DNA from: Apostichopus japonicus
Taxonomy: Eukaryota; Echinodermata; Holothuroidea; Aspidochirotida; Stichopodidae
Assembly (NCBI RefSeq): GCF_037975245.1
Contig: NC_092582.1
Span: 1,910,001-1,974,000 of the forward strand
DNA length: 64,000 nt
Direction: 5' to 3'
The translations under genes and the position numbers were made by a program. Each line of letters opens with the position of its first letter. Within the stretch, counting starts at the first letter, position 1. Positions 13,101 through 21,881 of the stretch are shown here, piece by piece. The notes below the pieces were generated by a model, which saw only the letters and a list, made by a program, of their open reading frames with translations, did not search any database and was not told where the DNA came from.

Positions 13101-16100
13101 AAAGTTGAAAAATTTACAACTTTCAACTTTGTTTTTCTCAAAGATATTTTCCGTTGGGATCCAAATAAACCTCGCCCATCATATGAATATTTAAGAGATA
13201 CGAACGTCATTGGCCAATACGTAATTGCAACACACTGCTTGATTTGTGTAGATTGTCTAAGGCAGTTGTACCAGGGAGCTGTTAGAGTCCAGCTCACTGG
13301 TTGTACTAAGTTACCAAATCGCCTTTTTGAATCTATTTTTAGCAACGGCTCATAACTAAAACTGCATCTCTGATTGGTTGAATTCAAACTAGTGGGTTGG
13401 GGGGAACTGTATGCGTTTCATATTAAATGTGTAATTTGTCGGACGACTCTATTCTCAATGTCTGCAAATGTCCTCAATTACTTGCCAATTAACAGTTTTG
13501 GCAGGGAAAAAACTTGGCTAATATCTTTGTTTACTGTTTTGTGATTGATATATGTAAAAAACTTGATGGACTTGTCAAAAAAGTGGAAACAGCGACAAAA
13601 CGCAAAATGCTGCTTTAATAGTGGTGGTCATAAACTGTATTTTAACCAGATAAAAGTGTCAAATAGGTTTGGAAACTTTTTGTTAGCTTGATTGAAAACA
13701 AAAAAATCAATCCAATACGCTGTTTTGGGTGAGCAAAGCACCTGGTGGAAGCTGGCGACCTTACCTTTAGGTGTTTCTGCACCAGCCTCTCCTTGTTCCT
13801 GTGCCGATAGTTCTTTACGGAGATTTTCCAAGGTATCTTTGTAGGGACATTTGGTGGTCCAATGGTCACCCTGGCAGACACGGCACATCCCCATTTTTGT
13901 GGTTTTCAGCTTCTGTAAGGGATCTTCCTCTGGTTGATTGTTCAACTCCTGCAGTCAAATCAACCAAATGAGAAAACAAAGAATGAGAATAAATGAGTTA
14001 TTTTTCTGAATAGGAAGAATCTTGGGAGAGGGGTCTAAGGGGTGGGGATGTCTCCCTCCCCTGGGGAACATTTTTTGCAAATGAAGTATTCTTAGATGGC
14101 AATCTTTTTCTTTTCTTATTACAATATTGTTTCTAAAGTCTTTGTGGCATGGACTCAACCAAAGTTATTCCATGACAAAGGCGCAGGGGGAGGGGGAGGG
14201 TGGGGCTAAGGTGTGCTTGCTTTCAAAAATGTGCTTTTGTTTGTCAACTTTTCGAAACAATGTTGAAGAATCTTCAACCGTTTAGGTTGTATTGTTCCAA
14301 CATCATATAGTTATGTATAAGTGCACTAGCAACTTTCTTATGTATTACTCTGCTTTTATTTAGTTATTTTTATTATTTCTTTTCTTTTTTCGAGGTGGGG
14401 GGGGGGGCTGGTACTCCCTTGATTTTTTTATTCTGATCGAGGGGGGGGGGGGAGACAGAAGCCCCTAGATGTTTATATGGTTGTGCCCCAACTAAGATGG
14501 TGGCACTGTTACTTTATATTTCAAAAGCTTTCCAAAATATTTGGCGCATTGGTAGTGGCCTCTGTAAGCCGGTTAATCAATTCATATAGTTATTGTTTAT
14601 ATATTTAATCTTTTTTCCTTCATAACACATTAATGTACACTAGGTTCTCAAAAGTAGTTGTTTCTGGCTAGCATACTATTCACAAGTGTAAAATGTCGCT
14701 TGGATGTGCCAGGCAGTCGGTCATCTTTGAGTTGACAAGAGAAGGGTGTCATGTAAACCAAAATGGACTGAACTCAATAGCATAGTTTATCAAACAATAA
14801 ATCTATAATTTATGCACCAAATTAAAAATGGCTTACGGTACTGACTTGCCAGGAACAGCATATGGGAGTCAGGAATGACAGAAAAACATAATACAGCACA
14901 CCTCAGGGAAAATAGCAAAACTGTTTGCATCTCTTAACTAGAGTTATCTGTATGTAAATTTGGTCACTATAACGATAGTTTGTAAGTACGTAAGTATCCC
15001 GGGAAGAGATCTGTCAAAGCTGTTTTTATAATTAGTGACAAATAAACATTGACTGGTCTGTCAGTAAACACTGAGAATGATGATCAGTTGCAATTTTTAG
15101 TGATTACTTTGCACTCAAAATAGAAACAAAATAAAATAAGGAATAACTGCAAAAGTAAAGAAACTGGCATTCCTAACTATTACCTCTTTATTTGTTACAA
15201 AATTCATAAAGATCTCATCGTTGACTGTCGTTGTAGCAGGATTTGGTCCAGGCCCATCACTGTCTGCAGCTCCAAATTTCTTCCATGCCTGTGATGAAGC
15301 AAAAAAAGGAGTCCACGGTCACTGAAAGCTGAAACTTCCCCAAAAATTTATGTAAGCACTGACCCATGGATTGATGCCAGCATAGAACTTTACCAAATTA
15401 TTTCAATTTGTTCCAATGGTCAATAACTTTTATGATTGCAGCCATTTAAAGGGGTATTCTGGTGACAGACAATGTGAAACTTCTATTGAAGAATAAACTA
15501 TTCCACACTGCTAATTGAAACCCCCATCTCAATATCTTATCCCTAACTGGAGATATGCTTGGTTAAATGTAACCTATAGACTGGCTAAACCCTCAACTAC
15601 TCCAGGAAGTTGGATCACAATAGAGGGTCTGTAATGTCATTTAGGTAAACGCTCTTTAGAAGCTTTACTAATCCAATATAATCTTCTTGTTGCTTTATCC
15701 TTGAAACCTGATTCATTTGGAATGTTTGCATAGCTGTCAAAGTTCTCTGTACTTAAAATTTCATGAAAATGCATCTTTTTGTAGAAATGTTGTTTTTAGT
15801 TTGTGAATAAATGATTGGGATATTCTAAAAAAAAAACAAAGACATTTTCAACTGAAGTGCCCTGATGACATCATCCATTCTGCTGTTGCCAGATGCATTT
15901 ACAAAATATCACTAAATTTTATAAAATTCATATCTTCACAATACAAAATGCTATGAGGATGTGGTTTTCACAGTTAGATTCAAAAAAAATGCAGCATTTT
16001 TGTTCAGCTATCAACTTTAGCCACCAGGATATTCTTTTAATTTACCAATGGTCAATAACTTTTTATGATTGCAGCCATTCAATTTACCATGAGTAAACAC

Positions 16101-19100
16101 CATAAATCATAGGTATAGAACTTCAACATTTCTCTTAATGAGAGCAAACGAATGTTTCAGATGGTATACACAGGAGGAGGTAGGATATCAATACTAGGGC
16201 CACCGAGTATGATCAAATGAATTGAATTGAATTTGAATTTATTGTCCACAATCGGAAATTCGGCTTACACAGGTCGTAAACGAAAAAAGAAAAGAAAAGC
16301 AATAGTATAAGTATCAATAGACTGCGATACACATACAGTAATACAAACAAATATACAGCAAGTCCTACAAATAAGAAACTTATCTTCTCACTTGTGAATT
16401 AAATACAAGGATAGAATTAGGCACAAATGAGTATCTGTAACGGCCCCTAAGTGTACGTGGTGGGCACAAACGCAGTCCAGAGCTGTTATAATTATAGTGC
16501 TCAAACAAAGGGTGTGTTGGGTCTTGCATGATATGTTACAATTTATTCCACGCCATGAATTTTATGACTTTTCCCTGATCACTCACCTTCCTCATTGCTA
16601 CTGTCTTTGAGGCTCTCCTCTTCTCTATCTTGAAAGTCTGAACAACCTATAAAGAAATAAAAACAAAAATATATTGTCTTTCGTTGTAACAATATAACTC
16701 TTCTGCAAAACGTCTCTTGCTTGGGCAATTTTTCTTTGGCAAACTTTCTTCAACTGATTAAATCAAATCAACTTAAAAGCAGCTAGTGTGGTCCGATTTA
16801 ACACCGAATACCACTCAAGGTTAGAAGTTTAACGGCAAATCCGCAAAGAATAAAATTTCTGTTCTGACAACCAAAATTAGGTTTCGAGGTCGTCCCGCAG
16901 TTGTCTACATCATATTCAGAATGCATTGTAGCAAATAGTCTCAAAGTAGGTAGGAGTTTAGTACAATTCATGGGGATAAGTACAGGCAGTAATGACAGAG
17001 GACAGGCTCACTACCAATCTGGTGGTTGGTGGTTGTTATATACAGGATTACAACGTCATTGACTGTAGCTGATGAAAATATCACAAATTTAACATGCCTT
17101 CCAGATAAAGGAAAATGTTGGTTTCTGCTGAAGCTCAAATAAAGTAGCTCATTCACTCGCAAATACTGTAAGCTTAGCAAACTTAAATCACTTTCCTGGA
17201 TTACGATCATGTTACAAAGAACCCTAAAATAATTGCAAATAGAACCAAGGATATAAAACAATAAAGAAACACTACTCCCCCAAAGGCATTTGGTTTTTCT
17301 TTTTTTACTTCTTTCTGGAGCATTATAAAATCTGACTTTTGGCATCCATTTGACATTGGCTGATTCAAGTTTACTGTTGTATTAAATGGTCCATTTTGAT
17401 GACTTTATGTTTGACCTTGATGTTAACCTAACATTTTGCCTTCTTTTCTGGAACACTCCTGTTTCATTTTACATTACACAGAGTAAGTTAGGTGTTCAAA
17501 TATTGAAGGTTCTGATTTTTTTCTCATAAAATATGCATCTGTGAGCTTGTATAGCAAGTTGCCAATTTTGCGATACCGGATAAATGATTTCCTGCATTCA
17601 GAGGGCAGGCTGATATATGTTGATGGTAGGCTAATATATGTTGATGGCAGGCTGATATATGTTGATGGCTGGTTGATATATGTTGATGGCAGGCTGATAT
17701 ATGCTGATGGCAGGCTAATATATGTTGATGGCAGGCTGATATGTTGATGGCTGGTTGATATATGTTGATGGCAGGCTGATATATGTTGATGGCAGGTTAA
17801 TATATGTTGATGGCAGGCCGATATATGTCGATGGCAGGCTGATATATGTTGATGGCAGGTTGATATGTTGATGGCTGGCTAATATATGTTGATGGCAGGT
17901 TGGTATATGTTGATGGCAGGTTGATATATGTTGATGGCAGGTAGAAGAGTCCTCCATATACTACTATCATATTAAATTGCAGATTAACTATGTACCTTTA
18001 GTAGTTTGTCTTCTTCACTCCTTTTATAACTGATCACTCTCTTGATGCTCCCATCGAATGTGGTTTTTGAAGGAGGGAGAGCATCTGCGTGGGCAAAGAA
18101 AATGTTAGTTACTTCAAACTTACTACACAAATTTTAAAGATAAATTAAAATGATGCAGTGACATCAACGATGTAGTTTGCAAAATTTTACTCAATAATAC
18201 TTGTGTTATATTCACCCATGACTGGAAAGGTATCGCTCCACCTGAGAGAATTTTGTAATTTCAACTCTGCTTTGAAATGGTAGAGAGGAGTTCTTTTCCC
18301 CGTTTTTACCGTTATTTTATTTCAGCTAATAGCCAACATGAAGTTAAACATGCATGTGGTAGGAGAAAGTCTTGGCAAAATCAATTATCTTTCAGTTTTT
18401 TATTTATTTTTAATCAAAAACATGTAACACATGCTGATGTGAAGTCTACTAAGTTGGAAGGTCCTAACCATCAATATCACATAATACTGTAGTACCATTG
18501 TATCGAGCCTCTGCTGCTCTTTCTATGGGAAATCATAGAAGTAGCCTCTAAACACCACATTAAACCAAATCTTGGCACAACAATCATAAATTTTACAGAA
18601 CCAAGTATCAGTGAAAAAATGCAAAATATGTTCACACAAAGATGTCCTAGATTTTCTCTCTACATGAATGAACAAGAAACAGATTTGATTTTGATCATAA
18701 ATTCAGTTATTTTGATCAGTTATTTTCAGACAATAGGAAACATTCAAATTTATCATTAAAGTTTTACACAGTGATAAGAAATGCAGCTTTTAATGCAGTG
18801 ACAGTTAAATTATTTGTTTAAGTTTGTTCATATGTGAACTTCAAATAATCATAAATAATAATCATATATGAATCATGGTTATATGATTTTCAACAACATT
18901 TAGCAGAAATCCAGATGACCTTTATTAACGAAATAGTGAAATCATATCAGACAAGCACTAGTTGCTAGGTTGACATCTTTGGTAGCATGCATCCAAACTT
19001 GATTGTGACTTACGGAGTTCTCCTTCCTCAACCTGATCAGCCCAACTGGTTGAATTCAAAGTCCTGTGAAAGCCAAATAACAAAAAGATAGTCAAAAGGT

Positions 19101-20152
19101 GATGCACCATACAGCTCAACCAAAGTGCCCAACCACCACAAATTTGGTAAAAGAAAAACATAGTCAAAATAATACAGCAAAGATTGTGTAGCTAAGTGAC
19201 AATTGCAAAATCGACAGTAATTTGTTTTATTTATTTCAAAGGTATCAACCAGTGTTGAAGTCGAGTCGATCCAGCATATCCCAGTCTGAGTCCTTGGGAT
19301 CCTAGACCAAGCCAATCAATAAAAACTATTAATTTAATTAAGCTATGGAAAATAGTTTAAAATTGAACTTACAGTAAACTATGCCTATTGTACACTGGGA
19401 GAACAGCACACCAGAACTAGACATAGTGAAACTACCAACTGAAAACTCGCACCACACAGAATTTACTAAAACTTTGGTTATTTAATGACAAAACACGGCC
19501 ACCACAACATCTGACACTGATCATGGACCCTATTCTGTTGTGTTGACAAACAACAATATGTTTTACTGATTAAGTGATAGGAACTTTAGGTCTGGCCTAC
19601 CCCAGAATTCAGAGAAGCCTAAGTAATATGAGCGCGACCAAAATTGTAACCTAGCTAGCTTTCTGTGACATCAAAGACATCATTGTGTACCTCTTTCATG
19701 AGCATACCGAAATACTAGTACTAGTAGTATACCGACAGTTTTTTGGCGCTATCGAATAGCCACAGAGCCTTCTAACCTAGGCCTAACTGTAACATACACT
19801 AACGATTAACACTAACAAGTGCATGCAACGTTAGCCCTATCCTAACACTAACACAGTAACAGTTCCACACTTGACAGTGGGCAAGATACTCGACAGGAAG
19901 TGCTCGGTAAATCTTTGTTTGTATGATTGAAATCTCCTAAATATGAAACACTGGGATGCATTGAGCACATAAATTGAGTATTTTGTAATGACCCCAGAAC
20001 TGCAATAAATGCACTTACGGAGAATCCATTTTTTTATTCTTGTCGGAATACGTTGCAAGCTGAGCATATGTCTCGCAATGCAATGTGTAGCATGCAACTA
20101 CATTGACTTGACCAAGTCGTTTCTCGAAGCAAGAAAGGAAACTAGCAGCCAT
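1179..20152 (-). CDS. EIF3G: Eukaryotic translation initiation factor 3 subunit G (nine coding exons)
   Basis: eIF3g is an RNA-binding subunit of the eIF3 complex that works on the 40S ribosome during scanning. Coding exons, 5' to 3' on the minus strand: 20152-20019, 19063-19014, 18084-17996, 16646-16587, 15288-15184, 13948-13765, 12327-12208, 3218-3085, 1289-1183/1179. All junctions are GT/AG and the phases agree. Counting from the internal Met at 20029, the protein is about 287 residues: SWADQVEE at 10-17, the LPPSK...IKRV block, a CCHC knuckle at C127, C130, H134 and C139, a GKYIPP-type linker, and an RRM at about 210-287 with RNP2-like IRVTNL and RNP1 GFAFITF. Human eIF3g is 320 residues; the N-terminal linker is shorter here. 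An in-frame upstream ATG at 20152 would add 41 residues. The very C-terminus is uncertain (see the last exon). Identity is secure. Confidence 0.95.
1290..3084 (-). other. EIF3G: EIF3G intron 8
   Basis: A 1.8-kb intron between exons 8 and 9. It holds a purine-rich AAGAAG stretch near 1790-1805 and the dispersed ~207-bp repeat at 2026-2234. Nothing else was recognised. Confidence 0.85.
2026..2234 (+). repeat. Dispersed repeat, copy 1 (~207 bp)
   Basis: Closely matches 26682-26887 in the same orientation. Shared blocks include GTAGCAAGCTGTGTGTGTAT and TCTAACACTTCTGTTACACC. The two copies differ by scattered substitutions and small indels. No tRNA box, poly(A) tail or terminal inverted repeat was seen. 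Confidence 0.85.
3085..3218 (-). CDS. EIF3G: EIF3G exon 8 (first half of RRM)
   Basis: A 134-nt exon between TGCCACAG| and |GTAATG. It encodes [20 protein letters not shown], then the [13 protein letters not shown] stretch. RNP2 is IRVTNL, and the exon ends just before RNP1, as expected. Confidence 0.95.
3327..3395 (-). mobile_element. tRNA-like SINE head or tRNA pseudogene
   Basis: The minus strand reads GGAGTGTTAGCTCAGTGG (A-box-like) through GGTTCGAGTCA (B-box-like), and the ends GGAGTG/CACTCC pair. The T stem does not close properly, so it is not a functional tRNA. Confidence 0.6.
4148..4185 (+). repeat. (GACA)n microsatellite
   Basis: About nine GACA repeats, degenerating to GACATACAGACAAAC at the right end. 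Confidence 0.9.
4549..4686. repeat. ~20-bp tandem array of palindromic TAAT/ATTA motifs
   Basis: CATTAATG starts at 4549, 4581, 4601, 4620, 4640 and 4660, with a decayed copy at 4680. Three units contain the perfect 14-bp palindrome AATCATTAATGATT. The TAAT and ATTA cores are typical of homeodomain binding sites. Confidence 0.85.
4737..5205 (+). repeat. 43-bp minisatellite, 11 copies
   Basis: GATATCTGGATC occurs every 43 bp from 4754 to 5184 with few substitutions (ATGG/ACAG). The unit has no stop in any forward frame, so all three frames stay open for over 400 bp. These frames are read as repeat shadows, not genes. Confidence 0.95.
6247..6322 (+). mobile_element. SINE 3' tail fragment
   Basis: CAGCGCATTGAGCTTCGGG...GCGCTCTATAAGTACTGG, then AATAATAATAAT. 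Same tail type as at 983-1052. Confidence 0.6.
7813..7959 (+). CDS. Possible small plus-strand exon inside EIF3G intron 7
   Basis: An ATG-started frame reads [20 protein letters not shown] and continues with mixed charged residues to SSYG, then meets a GTATTT donor-like site and a T-rich run. The composition looks more coding-like than the flanks. No partner exon or homology was recognised, so confidence is low. Confidence 0.2.
10636..11135 (+). repeat. ~275-bp tandem duplication
   Basis: The segment starting TGGACCAGAAGGAAAA at 10636 recurs at 10911. It includes GGTGGATTAAATAT, CATCATTGCACGGAAT and AGAAAGCAGGTATCGTAG, followed in both by a G-rich run. The copies differ by many small changes, so it is not recent. 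Confidence 0.85.
11690..11775 (+). repeat. G-rich dispersed repeat, copy 1
   Basis: GGGGAGGGTCTAAGGGGGAG...GTGTCCCCCTCCCCTTTGAG, related to 14030-14100. The segment around 39.74-39.82 kb has a similar G/C-rich design. Confidence 0.6.
12208..12327 (-). CDS. EIF3G: EIF3G exon 7 (linker before RRM)
   Basis: A 120-nt exon between TTTACAG| and |GTAAGATG. It encodes an acidic/Pro linker and then [20 protein letters not shown], matching human TGKYVPPSLRDGASRRGESM. An 8,989-bp intron follows. Confidence 0.95.
12545..12960. repeat. Degenerate ~127-bp tandem repeat in EIF3G intron 6
   Basis: CCTCCATAGAAAGCAATAGG at about 12734 and CCTCCATAGAAAACAATAGG at about 12860 head two similar blocks ending in TTTACAGTG/CTTAACAGTG. 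A weaker third copy precedes them. Confidence 0.7.
12991..13617. mobile_element. MITE-like element with 17-bp terminal inverted repeats
   Basis: TAAAGCAGCATTTTGCG at 12991-13007 is exactly the reverse complement of 13601-13617. The ~627-bp interior has no transposase; an open stretch on the minus strand (13070-13387) resembles no known protein. The flanking TA suggests a TA-targeting superfamily, but TA is also part of the repeat. Confidence 0.7.
13765..13948 (-). CDS. EIF3G: EIF3G exon 6 (CCHC zinc knuckle)
   Basis: A 184-nt exon between GACTGCAG| and |GTAAGG. It encodes [20 protein letters not shown] followed by [14 protein letters not shown]. The C-x2-C-x3-H-x4-C knuckle is intact and almost identical to human CRICKGDHWTTRC. 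It ends in phase 1. Confidence 0.96.
13949..15183 (-). other. EIF3G: EIF3G intron 5
   Basis: A 1.2-kb intron. It holds the G-rich repeat at 14.03-14.10 kb and two poly(G) runs (14397-14407, 14441-14452). No other structure was recognised. Confidence 0.85.
14030..14100 (+). repeat. G-rich dispersed repeat, copy 2
   Basis: GAGGGGTCTAAGGGGTGGGG and GTCTCCCTCCCCTGGGG align with the copy at 11.7 kb, including the following AT-rich stretch and TTAGATG/CTCAGATG. Confidence 0.6.
15184..15288 (-). CDS. EIF3G: EIF3G exon 5
   Basis: A 105-nt exon (35 codons) between CATCACAG| and |GTAATA. It encodes [20 protein letters not shown] and onward, matching the human NWKKFG...GPNVATTTV block. Confidence 0.94.
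15289..16586 (-). other. EIF3G: EIF3G intron 4
   Basis: A 1.3-kb intron. Its last part (16205-16540) holds a possible LINE end. The phrase about CAATAACTTTTATGATTGCAG recurs near 15420 and 16050, a small local duplication. Confidence 0.8.
16205..16540 (-). mobile_element. Possible non-LTR retrotransposon 3' end
   Basis: The minus strand ends with ...GGACAATAAATTCAAATTC and a TTCAATTCAATTC-like tail, the short-repeat tail style of several LINE clades. No reverse transcriptase is present, so the call is tentative. Confidence 0.35.
16587..16646 (-). CDS. EIF3G: EIF3G exon 4
   Basis: A 60-nt exon (20 codons, phase 0 at both ends) between TTTATAG| and |GTGAGT. It encodes [20 protein letters not shown], matching the basic VRTFRIETRKASKAVARRK stretch of the human protein. 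Confidence 0.94.
16647..17995 (-). other. EIF3G: EIF3G intron 3
   Basis: A 1.35-kb intron. Its upstream end, next to exon 3, is the 21-bp minisatellite. Nothing else was recognised. Confidence 0.85.
17604..17942. repeat. 21-bp minisatellite, ~16 copies
   Basis: The unit is like GCAGGCTGATATATGTTGATG, with two shortened copies that lose a TAT. The length is a multiple of three, so seven-residue repeats appear in both strands; I do not regard them as coding. Confidence 0.95.
17996..18084 (-). CDS. EIF3G: EIF3G exon 3
   Basis: An 89-nt exon between CCACGCAG| and |GTACAT. It encodes [20 protein letters not shown] and onward, aligned with human LPPPKEVINGNIKTVTEYK. The 21-bp minisatellite sits directly downstream in the next intron, ending about 50 bp from the donor. 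Confidence 0.93.
18085..20018 (-). other. EIF3G: EIF3G introns 1 and 2
   Basis: Unremarkable AT-rich intron sequence around exon 2, with a short ACTAGTACTAGTAGTAT near 19.72 kb. No other gene was seen. Confidence 0.8.
19014..19063 (-). CDS. EIF3G: EIF3G exon 2 (SWADQVEE motif)
   Basis: A 50-nt exon bounded by TTTCACAG| and |GTAAGTC. It encodes [16 protein letters not shown], the conserved eIF3g N-terminal motif. Phase fits exons 1 and 3. Confidence 0.93.
20019..20152 (-). CDS. EIF3G: EIF3G exon 1 with two possible start codons
   Basis: The first coding exon ends at donor CC|GTAAGT. Two in-frame ATGs are open: one at 20152 in a strong ACCATGG context, and one at 20029 (AAAATGG) giving [14 protein letters not shown]. 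The second puts SWADQ about 10 residues from the start, as in human eIF3g, so I favour it as the canonical start. Use of the first would add a 41-residue extension (begins [12 protein letters not shown]) that I do not recognise from the family. Confidence 0.75.
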
Positions 20153-20311
20153 GGTTGAACGTGTTGCGTATATTTATGGAACGCGAAAAAGGGATACTTA
20201 TTTCGTTGTCTAAACTGAGTTTGTTGTTGTCTACAAAGTTGTTGCTGCTGTTTTACCACGCTGTTGTTCGAACTCACGTTAATGTCTAAACTTCCGTTGC
20301 CTAAACTTACG

Positions 20312-20661
20312 TTGTTGCCATCGGCGCTGTTCAAAATTGCTCAACCGCGTAATGTAAAAATAGGCGTTTCGCACGATATTCAACAATTATCACCAGCGCA
20401 GGAGAATGCATGATACGTGGGCTACTTTCACTACTACTACTAGGCCTACTACTATTACACCTAAAGCCATATTGGTACTCTTACTACTGCTACTACTAGA
20501 CTCAACAATGGAAATAATTCTAAACAGCAGGCTAGACTAACCACATATCCTAATTAACGACGTGCGTAAAGTAAGCATATGAAGACCAAGTGAATTTATT
20601 GTGAAAGCTATTTTTTAAGTCACGTGGTTGGGCAATTGTTGAACAGCGCCGATGGCAACAA
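20312..20661. repeat. Inverted repeat (arms ~52 and ~54 bp) just upstream of EIF3G
   Basis: The left arm 20312-20363 and right arm 20608-20661 are reverse complements with about five differences. Both start TTGTTGCCATCGGCGCTGTT when read inward. The 245-bp interior is CTA-rich. It could be a MITE or a local palindrome; no clear target duplication was found. Confidence 0.8.
20619..20628. promoter_or_regulatory. CACGTG E-box (CLEAR-like)
   Basis: GTCACGTGGT differs from the lysosomal CLEAR consensus GTCACGTGAC at two outer bases. It lies in the right arm of the inverted repeat, about 1 kb before the receptor ATG and 470 bp before the EIF3G ATG. Function is inferred from the motif only. Confidence 0.35.
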
Positions 20662-21618
20662 ATCTAATTTCAGGTCACCAGAGGTTAAACTCTGCAAACC
20701 CTTCTACATGAAATCTAATGATGCAAATCGTGGATACTTCCATACTTAGTTGGTGGATGCATCATATTGAGCACAAGACCCCTGACTGTTTTTGGTAGAG
20801 GTGTGTATTGCCATGTACAGTAGACTGACCTGTGTTTACCATGCCATTGTGTATGCATAAAAAAAGTGGTTCGAGCCATTCATATTGTGAAAGCTATTTC
20901 TGGCTAACAAGCAGACATCTAACGCAATGAAGTCATCGAAACTCAATGCATTTCTCATTCTGGTTATAAATATTAGAACTGCCCCTTTTAGTATTGAAAA
21001 GTACAATGTACCCCCTAGTTGGAAATTGAAAAGTGTCATTTGTCTATACAGTATTAATATAGGACAGAGCATTATTCATACCGGCAATTTTGAATCAGTA
21101 AGATTGCTTTCTTTCAAACTATCCAACGTTGGAAGGCGCATTAGATATATTTTGCTTGCTTTTGCTCAGTTCATCTACTAATGATTTTCGCGGATAGATT
21201 ACGTCATTTTGTATCATATGGTTAGTCACCTGACCTCGATGCACCGAATAGTGTGCAAAACAGTACACAAATACTACCGAACTGAGTCGCTGTTGTCCGG
21301 TTTCCCTCACAGCTGTAGCAATGCAAGAATGTCGCACAGTTGCAGCATTGTTTGTGCAGTCATAAAACTCTCTGAAAATATATGCCTTTTCAAGGAGAAA
21401 CGTAGCACACATTTGTGATGCAACAACTTTCATCGTTCGTTCAGAACAGCCTAGCTCAAACTTGAGGCCTAACTAACTTTATAGGATAATTGCCATTGTG
21501 TGTTTGGTCCGTTGTTAGGCTAGGGAAAGTTTGTCAAACATACGGTATAACCTAGCCTAGGCATATCTGATATATCATTGTAGAAAATAGCTATACAATA
21601 AAGTTACCTTTGAGCAAG

Positions 21619-21881
21619 ATGATAAGTTTATGTAAAGGCTTAATTTGGTTGCTGCTGTTAATACTTTTGTCACTGTTGATCACTGGCACCTTAGTCGTGT
21701 CTGGAACAGTTAAACCTAAAGTTATTTGTGAACCGGTGGCAAATTCACACTGTGCATGTACATTGGACAACAATGAAGGAACTTTCGATTTACAAGGACT
21801 AGTAGATGATACAGTTATTCCACGTTTTTCTGCATCAAAAGGAAATGTGACATACATGTATGATCCGTGTCGAGAGTTTAG
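21619..21881 (+). CDS. M6P-receptor-like exon 1 (signal peptide, start of MRH domain)
   Basis: The start is ATG at 21619 with A at -3. The exon encodes MISLCKGLIWLLLLILLSLL (very hydrophobic), then a Cys-containing luminal start (C37, C45, C47, C84). The donor is AG|GTAAAT in phase 2. An in-frame TTG nine bases upstream is not a likely start. Confidence 0.85.

Larger units (their letters stand above)
20153..21618. promoter_or_regulatory. Divergent spacer between EIF3G and the M6P-receptor-like gene
   Basis: A 1.47-kb spacer that must hold the EIF3G promoter near 20.2 kb and the receptor promoter nearer 21.5 kb. It holds a long inverted repeat, an E-box and a CTA-rich microsatellite at about 20.43-20.52 kb. 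No TATA box was assigned. Confidence 0.5.

Noticed and set aside
17541-17957. Repeat proteins on both strands of the 21-bp array
   Set aside because: The unit length is divisible by three, so openness is automatic.
20098-20334. Gln-rich open frame upstream of EIF3G
   Set aside because: It is out of frame with the EIF3G exon and lies in the presumed promoter/5' UTR and inverted repeat.
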